Positions 45,628-56,720 of a stretch of DNA of 64,000 nt are shown one piece after another. Positions within the stretch are counted from its first letter, which is position 1. Each line of letters starts with the position of its first letter. Source of the stretch: Symbiodinium natans (taxonomy: Eukaryota > Sar > Dinophyceae > Suessiales > Symbiodiniaceae). Made by a program: the position numbers and the translations under genes. The stretch spans positions 313,001 through 377,000 of the forward strand of contig CAJNDS010002528.1 in the NCBI GenBank assembly GCA_905221605.1. Direction: 5' to 3'. A model generated the notes under the pieces. It was not told the DNA's origin. It ran no database searches and worked only from the letters and a program-made list of their open reading frames with translations.

Positions 45628-47473
45628 GGTTTAGGGTTTCGTGCCAGCTGACGTTCAGAGTCTGGGTTCAAAAAGGGTTTAGGGTTTAGGCTTAGGACAT
45701 CCTAGCCCGGATGCAAAAGAGTTCAGCGTTGAGGGTTGAGGGTTGAGGGTTTGGGTGCTTTGAGTAGATCTTTCTGACACGTGGAGCGCACTTAAGGAGA
45801 AGGCTCATATGGACTTGGCTCAATCTTGCATGTGCTGCACATGCATTGGAGGTTCTGTCTGAGACGATTCAGCCAGTGTCTTCTGTAATTTGCAGTTTCC
45901 TTCGCTTTCAGAATCTTCTGAGACCACAGATGTCACAGAGGTGAACATGCCCAAAAGCAGCCCCAGCCAGTTCTTAGCTTAGACATCTCAGCCATCAGAG
46001 GCGGGAGGGTGAGGCAGCCTCTGGTTTCCGTGCACCCGATGGCCTCATGGCCCTTTGCCGCACGACGGGAATCCCGTACCGGCTCAGCCCTCAGCCCATT
46101 GGCATTCGCCCCGAACATGGTTAGAGGTCACGCGCTACCTTTGTCCAATGTAGAGAGTTGTGTCCCTTTGTTTTGCCATGCTGCAAGTCCTCCCTGAGGC
46201 TGCTGAGAAGAGCATCCTTCGCAACATCAGCGTGGCTTGGCACTTGCAGAAAAATGTCTGCAAGAGTGCCCGTTATGTATTCCATCAACGCCTACCAGAA
46301 TCAACGTTGCCAAGAGAAACGCGGACCTCTACTGAAATCCTGAATCCTAAACTTGAGCATCGGCTGCTTGCAAATTGGCACATAGCGTGTGCCGGTGGGC
46401 TATTTTGGGGCTGTGGGGCACCCTGTAGTGACAACTGACTAGGTTCTAGTATGTGTTTGACCCCACCTGCTTGGGAGCTGAGCTAGACCTCGGGGATCGT
46501 GTGCAGAGCCCCTCCGACTGTTGAGGCTGGTGCTGCTGTGTTTGACCTGCGTGGCCGGAAGCTGAGACTTTTGCCTGCTTCCTTTTTGAGATAGAGTATA
46601 ATACTCGGTAAAATACTGCTCAGCCATAAAAAGAGGGAGCTCATTTTAAGCATTTTAAAGCAGCGCGAAATCTGCGTTTCATTGCCAAGAGGTTCTTTGG
46701 CATGACCGGCCTGGGCGCACGGACCTCGGTTTCAAGAACCCTAAACCCTAAACCCTTAACCCTTAACCCTTAACTCTATGCTTTGCTTACTCGATGGGGT
46801 AGTGTGGTGTTGTGGTTTGTCCTGTGTTGAGATGTTGCAACTTCCCCGCATTGATCCGCCCGTTTACGCTAACTTTAAAAGCGCCCCATCTTTCTGATGA
46901 GAAGTAGTATTTCCGGTATTGCAATGTGGCCTGAGTGTCAGCTAGGCGGGTGGCAAAAAAACCCTAAACCCTAAACCCTAAACCCTAAACCCTAACCCCT
47001 AACCTTAAACTGCCTTAAACCCTAAACCCCACAGTCTCCAGGTTCAGGCGGGAGTCTCAGATTCCTTTCGTCGCTTTATTTCACCTTCTCCAGGTCTACA
47101 GCCCGAAGTACGATCTTCGTCGGCCCGTGGGCTGCAGGATCTGTCTTTTGGCCACAGTAGCGGGCTGTTCTTCCCTTCCGGTTCTCTGGGAAAACCACAA
47201 AAGAACAAAAGGGCCCGCGCATTGTCAAAAGGAACCCTAGTTTAAGAAACCTACCAGTACCCGAAGCCCGAAGCCAACGAGGGCAGAGCGATTTTGAGAA
47301 GAGCCTTTGCCTTTGCTGTTCCTTGGACGAGGTATCCCACGGACTTGATCTTGACAAAACCCTATGGCGAGGATGAGAATCGTTGGTTGGTTTTCCTGCA
47401 TGCACGCAGCCCAGAAGATTGCAGCTGTCTTCAGTTGATCTTGGGATCTTGCAAACCTGCCGCAAACACCCAG
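45628..47473. other. Unassigned stretch with telomere-like tracts
   Basis: TTTAGGG tracts at 45623-45642 and about 45675-45750 are partly degenerate (GGGTTGA). CCCTAAA/CCCTTAA tracts lie at 46738-46776. No gene is recognised. A piece near 47300-47400 (AFAFAVPWTRYPTDLILTKP) is open but does not clearly belong to the exchanger gene downstream. Confidence 0.4.
46962..47031 (-). repeat. Interstitial telomere-like tract (CCCTAAA)
   Basis: About ten units, with CCCCTAA and CCTTAAA variants in the second half. Confidence 0.88.
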
Positions 47474-49849
47474 GTCATTGGCATCAGCTACATGCTGCTA
47501 GGGCTGAATACGGTGTGCGACGATGCCTGGCAGCACTATTTGTTTCCTTAGCATCTGCACACGCCCACTCTTAGACAGGCATGAATGAAGTGAACCATAC
47601 ATGCGGCCGATGTTCTTGAGTGCCAGGTCTACTTCACAGGTGCTCTTGAGGCGGGTTCAATCTGTTCGTCAAGCTCATGCCATGGGCCATGATCGCAGCA
47701 GAAACTGTTGCTGAGCTGCCTGCACAGATCATGGTGGAGAAGTGGCACATCAAGCCCGACGTGGCAGGAGCTACTTTTATGGCCGCACCTCGCTGACCGC
47801 TTATGGGTTGGCATCGGGTATTGAGCAGACATGTGAGAGCTTCATCGATCAACCTATCCATCCAGTAGTGGAAACTTGAGGGTCGACGGCTTATAACTGT
47901 GATGACCGGTGTCTACACATCTGAATCTGCTTTCCTCCCAAACCATGGACAAGGAGGAGGTTCGTCACACGTGTTCATCGCATGCTTGCGCTGTTTCCCC
48001 CTCTTAGGCAGGGGGCTCCGCTCCTGAGCTCTTCACATCCCTGGTGGGTGCCACCATCGACACCTGGATCCTCAAAGCTTAGCAACTGTTTGGGGCTTGG
48101 GGGTGACAGTGTGTAGCAAGTGTGTAGCTTTGCCTTAGAATCTTGCAGGGGATGGCATAGCAACAACATGCAAAAGCTAGCTTTGGGGTTCTGAAGCTTG
48201 GCGGTCTGATAGGGAAGATCAACAGGGAGGCACTTAAGAGAGCAGCACTGGAAAAGGCCAACAATGACGTGGGTTTCGGGACCATCATCGGGTCTGCCGT
48301 GTTCAACGTCCTGTTTGTCATCGGGCTTTGCGGTGGCTCGGCGCAGTCTGTCTGTGGATTGACCGCAAGAACCCAGCTAGACTTAGTCACGAAGGCTATG
48401 TGGCAAAGGACCCCATCAAGCTCACCTGGTGGCCACTCTTCCGTCCTTTGGCGTGACCAGCGCACGCTCAAAGCAACAGTGTCGTCCAAGAGCCCAGGAA
48501 AAGAGGTGCGAAATGTGCCATCATGTGCCGCTGCAAGCTACACCCAAGGAGACTGCACCTTCTACATATTCGGCCTGAGCCTTTTGGCAGGCAGCTTGGC
48601 TGCATGCCCCTACTGCTCTCCACAGTCTCCCACATCTAAACAGGGCCCAGAGTCTACCAACTCTGCGAAGAGCAGTGCAGCAAAGAGAAAAGGAACGGCA
48701 GCTGTTTTGATGCAAGAGCACTCGGAAAGGCTTTTTTAATCGAAGGCTTGTTTCAAGCTATCAGGGAGGGCCCTTGCTCAACTCTGGGTATCCTCGCAGT
48801 TCTGCAGTTGCACTGGCCGTGCGTGTTCTTATGAAGTTTCCGCTGCAGGGAGCACGCATCATGCCAATCCCAACAGATGCTGCAAAGTGAGCTGAGGTTT
48901 CGCCTCTGATGAACTGATTTCATTGGCAGAGGACCGCGCTTGCAAGCAGCTGCGGTTGTTTTGTCATGTTTAAGCGGCCGTGCGGAGCTTGTATCAAAAG
49001 AGGTCGAGATGACGCAGCTGTGCAGCTGCACCAGCATAACAGTAATGCAGCAGTTGACAGGCAATCCTGCTGTTCGTGGCCTATCTTGTGTGTCCTGAAT
49101 GCACCAGCGACTTCCGGGGCAAAGACTGGGAGGGATCAGCTTTCACTTCCTCACTCTGCCAAGGTACTGTGTGATTATGTATTTCAACAGCAGCTTAGAG
49201 GAGTTGGTGGACGCCGCGGGCCGCCGTGACACTAGGACAGGATTTCTCGAGCTTGATGGCTGCTCATTTGGCCGTTTGATTGGCAGACAACATCCAAGCC
49301 CTCGGTTTCGGCTATTGCGATGACGATGTGTTTGGGGGGGGGGGCTGATTCCGAAGCATCATAATAGAATTCTGCGAAATTGAATTAGCCAAGGTGAAAG
49401 AACCTTTGATGTCAGACGGCATCTATAGCAAAAATGAGCGATCAAGAAGTGACAGTTTTGTGATTTCAAACCAGCCATCGAGCTGCAGTAGGCTTGGTTG
49501 GGGTCAAAAGCCCTTTTTATATATTATCATATTATGGTTTCGGGTTTAGGGTTTAGGGTGAGTTTCTGGGAACACCACTTGACCGAGTAAACCTGGAATT
49601 CAGACGGCATCTAAGCAAGACTAGGCTGTCGTTCGTTGAGCTGCTCTGCGGGTTTTTTGTAAATCCATGAAACTTTTGTCAAAATGAACCAATGTAATTT
49701 CGAAACTGTGGCCACACATTTGACATGATTTTCAAGCGGCCCAAACCCAGGTTTTCGGCTCAAAAAAAGGGGGTTTGGGCCAGGCTGAGGGTTAATGGTT
49801 TATAATTAGGTGTCAAAGATCTTCTGCATGTCAGGGCCTGGAAAGGGGT

Positions 49850-49880
<31 letters not shown>

Positions 49881-50337
49881 GGGGGGGTGGGGGGGGGGGG
49901 GGGTGGGGGTTCGGGGCGTTGTGGTAAGGGGCTGCAGTACGACGGCATGCGGTTGTTTGGGAGGGATTTGGGCTTGGGCCAAGTTTGGTTGCCCTAGCCG
50001 AGTGCCTGCAGGAAACCTGGTGATGCCAGCGAGGCACATACAACAAGGCTTGGTTCGCAGGGGTAGCTCGAACTCTCGGGTGTTGCCATGAGAACGTAAA
50101 GGCAGTTGCTGCGATGTGTTTTTGGCTTGCGCAGCGGTTCATCATTGCATCAGGCCTCCCGTGATTGTCGGCAACTGGGCAGGAACGAGTTCGGGGAACA
50201 TCTCCATCGTGCTGCTTGGCCAAAAGGGATGTGCGCAATAATTAAAGGGCGTTCCAACTACCAGTATTTCCACTCCACCACTACCACCCCAACCACCGCT
50301 GCCACCACTACCACCTCTCCCACCACTACCACAACTC

Positions 50338-50371
<34 letters not shown>

Positions 50372-53300
50372 CACTACTACCACTACTACCACTACTACCA
50401 CTACTACCACTACTACCACTACTACAAGAAGCAATGAGGGCCATGAGGGCTGTTTAATGTCATTCATCTTTGGTTCAAGTAAGCCTGGGGAGGCCTAGGA
50501 GACTGGCACTTTGGTGCCCTAAACCCTCGGACCCTCTGACCCTGAGAACCCTAAACCCTGAAGCCATGAGTGTGAAGCCCAGGCCGAACACGGCGAACCC
50601 GCCGGAATGTGCTGAGGATCCTCAGTCTCTCGGCTGTCTATAGTTGCATTTTAGGGTTTAGGGCTGCTGCATCATACGGTGATGTTCGCGTTATTCTTTT
50701 TGCTCGTGGAATCCTGCTCAGGCCACCCTCCTGCACTGATGAGCCGGGGCTTGGAACGGACGGGCCAAGACAGGTCTCCAAGAGCTCGGAGGACCCGTAC
50801 TTTGCGATCCTTTGCGATCACTGAGCTTGGAAAAGGATCATCTTGGTCGCAGGACGATTCTGGCCGATTCTTAGCCAGTCAGCCATTGCCAAGCCGTGAA
50901 CCCTGGGTTGCGCCGCAGAACATCGAGCGCGTACGCAGAGATTCCAAGGCGGAAGCGCCATGACGGACTTTGCGTTGTTCGTGCTCGGCTTGTGAGCTTT
51001 GAGGGCAGTTGAATTGTAAACATGCCCAAGCTATTTGGGGATGGCAGAGAGTTGGCACAGCCAAGGCTGTCACGCCCTACTTAGACTCCTAAGCCCCTAA
51101 TTACACCCCTGACCTGAATGGCCGATGCTCATATATCTGTCAGGATGAAGCCTCAGATGTGGTCTGCAGTCAGCCGTTGCCAAGCCGTTCGCACAAAGTA
51201 CGGCTCTCTGCTCGGACCGCTCGGGCTGCTGCACTGCAGGAGGCCTACTACTATCTTTGTCCAGCAACTTACACAGTACTCTGTTGACGTTAGGCCCTCC
51301 GACGGAGCTCTTACACGCCCACGTTGTGAGACAAACGTATCATGCTCCGAGCTTTGCAGCAGGCTGTGCACAACCGTCACGAGGCAACGCCCGATGCTTT
51401 TGCTGTAGCAAGTGGGCAGCATTTGTCTGGAGCTTCAAGTTGAACAGCACACCGCCTCAGCAGGAGAGGAGGCTCTCCGAAACAGAGGAGGTGGGACCTG
51501 TGGGTTTGTTTTGTTTGAGGATGTACGATGTAAGCAAACTGCGAATCTGCGCTACAACACTTTGTCTGCTTGTGCTTGTTGTGGTTCACGTATTTCGGAA
51601 ACCTGCGTCAAGAAACGTGCTGCTGCCGCCCTCACCCCTGTCCTTGCTGAAGCACTGAAGCAGCTGCCGAAAGTTGTTTGAAAGTGCAGTGGCTGCAGTT
51701 CAGGGATCGAAGTGGCTCAGCAGCATGCATCTTACACGTGGCAGGCACAGGGAGGAAACCGGCAACCCAGTCGCCCATCCGCCACTGAGCTGTGAGAAAT
51801 CTGGCCATGTACCAGCATGAACTGGATCTGCATGCTGTGGAGGGATCGAACAGCCTGTACTTTCGACTGCGCAAGAGATCTGAGGCAGGCATGCAGCAGG
51901 TGCAGGACTGGTGCAATATGTCATGAACATGTATGATGCCATGTCACCTGAAAGTGGAATGTTAGTGTGTGTCAGCATGTCGAGCTATAGGAGCTGCCAG
52001 AAGAGTCCAAGCCAGTGGCAGAGCAAGAGGAGGAGGAGGAGGAACCTGCATTTATGGACTTTCCTGACAACACGTGACTTGGCAGAGAAGACTTCGGAGC
52101 TGCACGGAGATTGGCACAGCACTGTCGGGAAGGTACTGGGTGTCTGCTCTTGTGGTCAAGGAAGGGCACGTAGTGACGTATTTAAATTTTTCGTCAGCTT
52201 GTGATGGACCTCGCAAGGGGCCAGGATGCCCGTGTGAGGATGTGCTGGTCACGGATGGCGGACGCAAGAAAGGCGAAGTAGAACATGTGCTACAGCTTCG
52301 GACGGCGTAGTGTTCAGGTTCTCGAGTAGAATACCCCACCTGGCTTTGTGCATGTGCGCTCAGTCTTAGTCGCTGCCGAACATTGGCCAGGCCAGCAACA
52401 CACTTAGGCGTTGATGCGTTTCGGAGGCCTGCGGGCAATGTTTAAACAGCTGCTGGTGCATCAGCTACCTTAGATCAGCAACGATTCCAATGTGCATGGG
52501 CACTGCATCACACACACACACATCTGCCCAAGGAAAGACCAGGTGATTTGGTTCATCTCGCTCCCGGTGCTTGCACCCATCTTCTTCGTCACGCCCTTGC
52601 CCAACGCACCATGGACTCAACAGGGTGACCGCCTCTTGTTTAGGACTCTGGCGGGCCACCAGGATGGGCTATTAGGCCTTATGATCCCGATAGCCAACCC
52701 TATAAAGGGCATTTTTATAAGGGTTTAATAACCAACCCTATAAAGGGCAGCTTTAAGAAATCATAAGGCATAATAGCCCATTGGCCCATCCTGCCAAAGG
52801 AGCGCTGGTTCCTGCTGACTTTCATCGCCTCCTTAGCCTTGCCGCCGTGCTTTGAAGATCAGCGCTGGCTGTATCTTGCAAGCCATGCAAGCCCAGGGCT
52901 TGAGCAGAGGTCCGCACCTGTCGAAAAAGACGCTGAAGACAGGTGTGGATCGCAGCTCTGTCCTTCTGTCTCGTTTGGTGGGCCGGAGACCCGGAGCCCG
53001 AGTCTTCACATCCTGGGTTTTAAAAAAGAAGGCTTTTGGGTGCACATGTTGTGGTTGCATGGAGCTGTTCCCTGCTTCACATCCCACCCTACCTCTGCCG
53101 TTGAACCCCCAAACTGTCAGTACTCAGAAAAGTGGCTTCAAGCCCTAAACACGGGCCCTTAGTCCAGGCCGGAGAGGTGGCAACCTCCCTCCCCGCCCCT
53201 GCACGACAAGCCTTACCACCAAATTCCTGATGATTTGATGACGTATGGCATTCACTTTGTACACGTGCGCGCCCACGCACGCACGTGCACGTGCACGTAC

Positions 53301-55330
53301 ACGCACACGCACACGCGCAACATACACACACACACACATTCACATTGTCGCTGCACAGAACAATTGACGTGCGAACTGCGAACCTGACCAATGCACATGC
53401 ACCGCAAATGGAGTTGGAAAGGGTTCTGGTGATGAAGAGGGTGATAATGAGCATGAATGGCGACTCAGTCGAGGATTGGGTGCTCAAACACAGACCTCCG
53501 CACAAAAGAAAGCATCAAGCACCAGCTGGGGGGAGGCTTAGGATAGCTATCAGCATGCGGCTCGCAGAGAGAAAGCAAAAAGGTCTCATGGTTTTCTGTC
53601 TCAGCACTGCGCAAGTGCTGCTCCACGCACAGAGGTGTCCAAGAGCTTCTCAGGCACAGATGTTCAGTGTTGCGGTATGTTGCGGCTGTAAGTGGATCAC
53701 TGGAAATCCCAATACAAGCACAATACAGTATCAGAACGTAGGGTTTTGAAGATACAAGTGCTCGTTCTCATCAACTTTTGAATTGTCAGTGCCGTGTATG
53801 CAGACAACTGCACACCTAATTATGAAGCCTGACAACGCCGGCCTGGGGAGGAGCATGCATCACATTCCACAGCCTTCCTGCCAAACAAGGCACAGCGATT
53901 GTAAACAAGCTGAAAGGCAAAAGGCAGTGGGAGATGGCTTGCTACGCAGCACAAATGACGAGCGAGCATGACGAATGCACATGCGCCGCAGACGGAGAAT
54001 GAGACTGAGAATGAGCGTTGGTTTGGGTGAGGATTGGTTCCAGCAAAAAGGCGGGTGGTCCCTCAGCTACACACAACAGTGCGCATAGGCGGTCAACCGC
54101 AAGGTTGGGAGAGAGGTCTTTGGTCCCCTGCATAGTTCTCATGAAGGGCGTGGTCACCGATCCCATTCTTGAAGCTGGTCACACACACTCTCGGACACAC
54201 ACGCACACACACACACACAAACACAAAGACACACATCATCACACATCCAGTTTTCTCAGCAACTCATATCGGCATTTGGCGCGGGGCGGGTTGACAGAGA
54301 AGGTGCAAAGATGATGCTAATGAGAATGGGAATGAATGTGGGTTGAGGTGAGGACCCCCAAATCGTGGACTGCTGAATAAGGGTGGCTCCTTCAAGTTAT
54401 AAGAGCTTTCCAGACGCCGATGTTTTGCCAATTGTGTGGGTTCCGGAATTCGCCAGTTGAGTTATTGTTACGGGCGGTGGTCTTGCAGAGCAGAGTCTGT
54501 CTCCGGAATGAGGGCCTTCGCTCCTTCAGCCTTCGCCCTCGCCTCTGTTGAGGTGGAGATCCTGGGCCAGGCTTTGCACATAGACCCGATCCTCATGAGT
54601 TTTACGTTGCTGGCTGCATCTCGGCCATGACAGGTTAAGGTCGAGGGCACCCAGTCCCTGGTCGTGCTTGCATGTAAGTGCAGTCTGTTCGGCCTCGAGT
54701 CTATGTCGGTCGGACAAAGACACGAGGCCGGGACGTCCATCCCCGATGCGGCTTCGTCGGTGGCCGTGGCAAAGCAGGGGCAGGGCGACATGGCAGTGCA
54801 TGGGCCTTAGTCGGCATCGGAGGCCCTAGGCGTTCGTGGGAGTTCTGATGTCGTAGTCCAGTATGTTTTAACATGACTGGATTAGCGGAAGGTCGTCTTC
54901 AGTGGGTTCGAACATCTTCGACATCCTGGTTGGACTCCCGATTCCGTGGATGATCAAGATCGCACTCAATGATGTCAGCTATCAGGCCGGTCGTTGCGCA
55001 CTTCAGTGTACTCTGAGGAGCGACGTGTCATCGCACCATTCCTGTGCATCCTGAGGTGACCATCAAATCACCTTTTCTGGCCTTCGACGTCATTTTGTGC
55101 CTTGGCTGGCGGAAGGGATGGGGAGCATGGCATCGGTCGTGCTGTGCGAAGCCATGCTGCCGGAAAAGTGCACACTGACGCAGTTTTGGAAAGGCTGCTG
55201 TTAATGGTCGTAGCGGTCGTCGTGAGCATCCACTGCCTGGGATGGAAGCTGAATCGTCCACTCGGCCTATGCATGGCCATCCTGCCGCTCGGCCAGACTG
55301 TACTGTGGCAGCTGCTCCTGTGCCAAAAAC
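47474..55330 (+). CDS. K+-dependent Na+/Ca2+ exchanger (NCKX/CaCA family), multi-exon
   Basis: The first clear exons join in phase 0: 47474-47524 (VIGISYMLLGLNTVCDD), 47627-47650 (VYFTGALE), 47728-47784 (IKPDVAGATFMA), 48008-48058 (AGGSAPELFTSLVGATI) and 48257-about 48332 (NNDVGFGTIIGSAVFNVLFV). These form the alpha-1 ion-binding repeat. Then come about 48388-48442 and 48549-about 48591 (LTWWPLFR + DCTFYIFGLSLLAG), 49061-49089, 49164-about 49220 (YCVIMYFNSSLEE), and an acidic cytosolic loop at 51991-52073 (AEQEEEEEEPAFMDFPDN). Last are 52533-52605 (VIWFISLPVLAPIFFVTPLP), 52800-about 52841, 54553-about 54621, 54727-54798 (GTSIPDAASSVAVAKQGQGD), 54903-about 54976 (GSNIFDILVGLPIPW; alpha-2 repeat) and 55183-about 55330 (the last membrane segment, WKLNRPLGL). 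The protein exports Ca2+ using Na+ and K+ gradients. The start and a few small exons were not found. Donors at 47525, 47651, 47785 and 52606 are GC and at 48059 GA. Confidence 0.88.
49846..49915. repeat. Long poly-G/G-rich tract in an exchanger intron
   Basis: Nearly 70 bases of G broken only by single T. Very strong G-quadruplex potential, and probably hard to sequence accurately. Proline/glycine frames across it are artefacts. Confidence 0.9.
50272..50427. repeat. ACC/ACT triplet microsatellite in an exchanger intron
   Basis: About 50 triplets. (ACC)-rich at the start and end with a pure (ACT) block in the middle. It gives polythreonine, polyserine and polyvaline frames that I discount. 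Confidence 0.92.
52648..52797. mobile_element. Foldback (MITE-like) element in an exchanger intron, family D
   Basis: The left arm (ggatgggctattaggcctta then tgat, about 52661-52684) is nearly the reverse complement of the right arm (atcataaggcataatagccc then attggcccatcctgcc, 52760-52795). Inside, 'aaccctataaagggca' is repeated at about 52696 and 52735. The right end stops a few bases before the acceptor of the exon at 52800, so the element supplies most of this intron. Confidence 0.7.
53255..53342. repeat. CA/CG-rich dinucleotide repeat
   Basis: Mixed cacg/cgca repeats grading to (CA)n, in an intron of the exchanger gene. A second (CA)n tract lies at about 54180-54245. Confidence 0.8.
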
Positions 55331-56720
55331 CTCCAATATCCGCCAGTGTAAATCATTGCCAGTCGGTCTTGTGCCCTTGCAGTCGAATCTAAGTTTCTAA
55401 GGTATCTCGCGTCATGGCCTCAGTTGTTTCCGTCAGGCCCCTCCTGACACTGCCAGCGAGCGGCTGGAAGTTTTTTTTTGATTCGCAACGGGTCAGGAAG
55501 ATGCAGAAAGCAATACAAACCGCAAGTCCAAAGATGCCCAAGCCAGCCAGGTTCCTCGGCATCGCCGTCTCTGTGGAAACCGCCAAACCGGAGTGGCTCA
55601 AATTCTGAGCGCTGGTTTGCCCCATTGAGGCGTGCTAACATCTGCTAATCTGTTTTGCGCCTCCGGCATTTCGAAGGCGCCTGCTAAGGACGAATTTCAG
55701 CCCCAACCCATAGGCTGCCGTAGGCAGTCTTTCATTGTTTTAGGGGGTGTTCTGTTTGGCATCTTGCATCCCTACACCCCTACACCCCAAACCCTATATA
55801 CCCTGCACCATGTCAAGGAGCCTGAGTCGGGTCCAATGTCCCAGGGCGTCAGGCCTCAGGCCCACTTAGCTACTTCCGTCTCACCCTTGCGCTAGCGCCC
55901 TATGGCATCCAAGTCGGGAATCAGCAAGAGGAACACAACGTCTGCCCTCTGGCCGTTCTGGAGAAATCTGATAGCCAGAGGCAGATTTGAGGCGTCCAAG
56001 GCAAAGCGATCCCAACATGAGAAGAGACAAAGAGAAGCTGGAGTTGTTATGAGCCTGGCCTTTGCATGCTAGAAGCAAACAGCTTGTGTCGCTTGCTTGA
56101 CGCAAATTCCAACTCAGAGCAGCGCCCCTCAGAACTGAGGGGCCGCGGCTATTTTGAGACATGTTGACTCAGACCACTTGACTTCTCAGTGGTCCGATTG
56201 AGCAGCCGAAATCGCTTCTGAGCTACACGAATTCATGCCTCCCATCACACCTCTATCCGGACCGTCCTGAAGCCTGCTGAGCCCTCATAAGGCGTGTGGT
56301 TCTGAGATTCTGGACGTTTTAGTAGGCAGCTCGTTTCAGGAATTGGAAACCCTACAACTTCTTGAGCCTAAGTCCCTACTCAGGGTCGGAGAGTCTTGTC
56401 TTCAGGTACCGCGCTGTCTCAGGAGGACTTGATGGGGCAACCTGGCCTTAGCAAGGAGGGGAGGTGTGGGGGTCATAAAGGCTCCCCGGAGCTTCTGGAT
56501 TGCTTGCTGCATCATGCTGCATCGATTCTCCGCTGTTCTTTGCCGCAGCCTATACATGTCACTGAAATTTGAAAGTCCATGCAGCCAGACGCCTCGTTTC
56601 CCCCATGCTTCGGCTTAAGCATGGACAGCATGCTTGGGAGAACTCTTGGGTCAGGCGCAGCCATACTATCGGCTCAGCCGGTTTGAAAGCTTCAATTCAT
56701 AGTAGGCTTTAGTAGGTGGA
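55331..56720. other. Spacer between exchanger and NADH dehydrogenase genes
   Basis: No gene is recognised. An open stretch near 55414-55608 (+) has mixed composition and no family. Short CCCTAAA-like phrases occur at about 55765-55800. Confidence 0.4.

Noticed and set aside
50106-50498. Polythreonine or polyvaline protein
   Set aside because: ACC/ACT triplet array within an exchanger intron; no other coding support.
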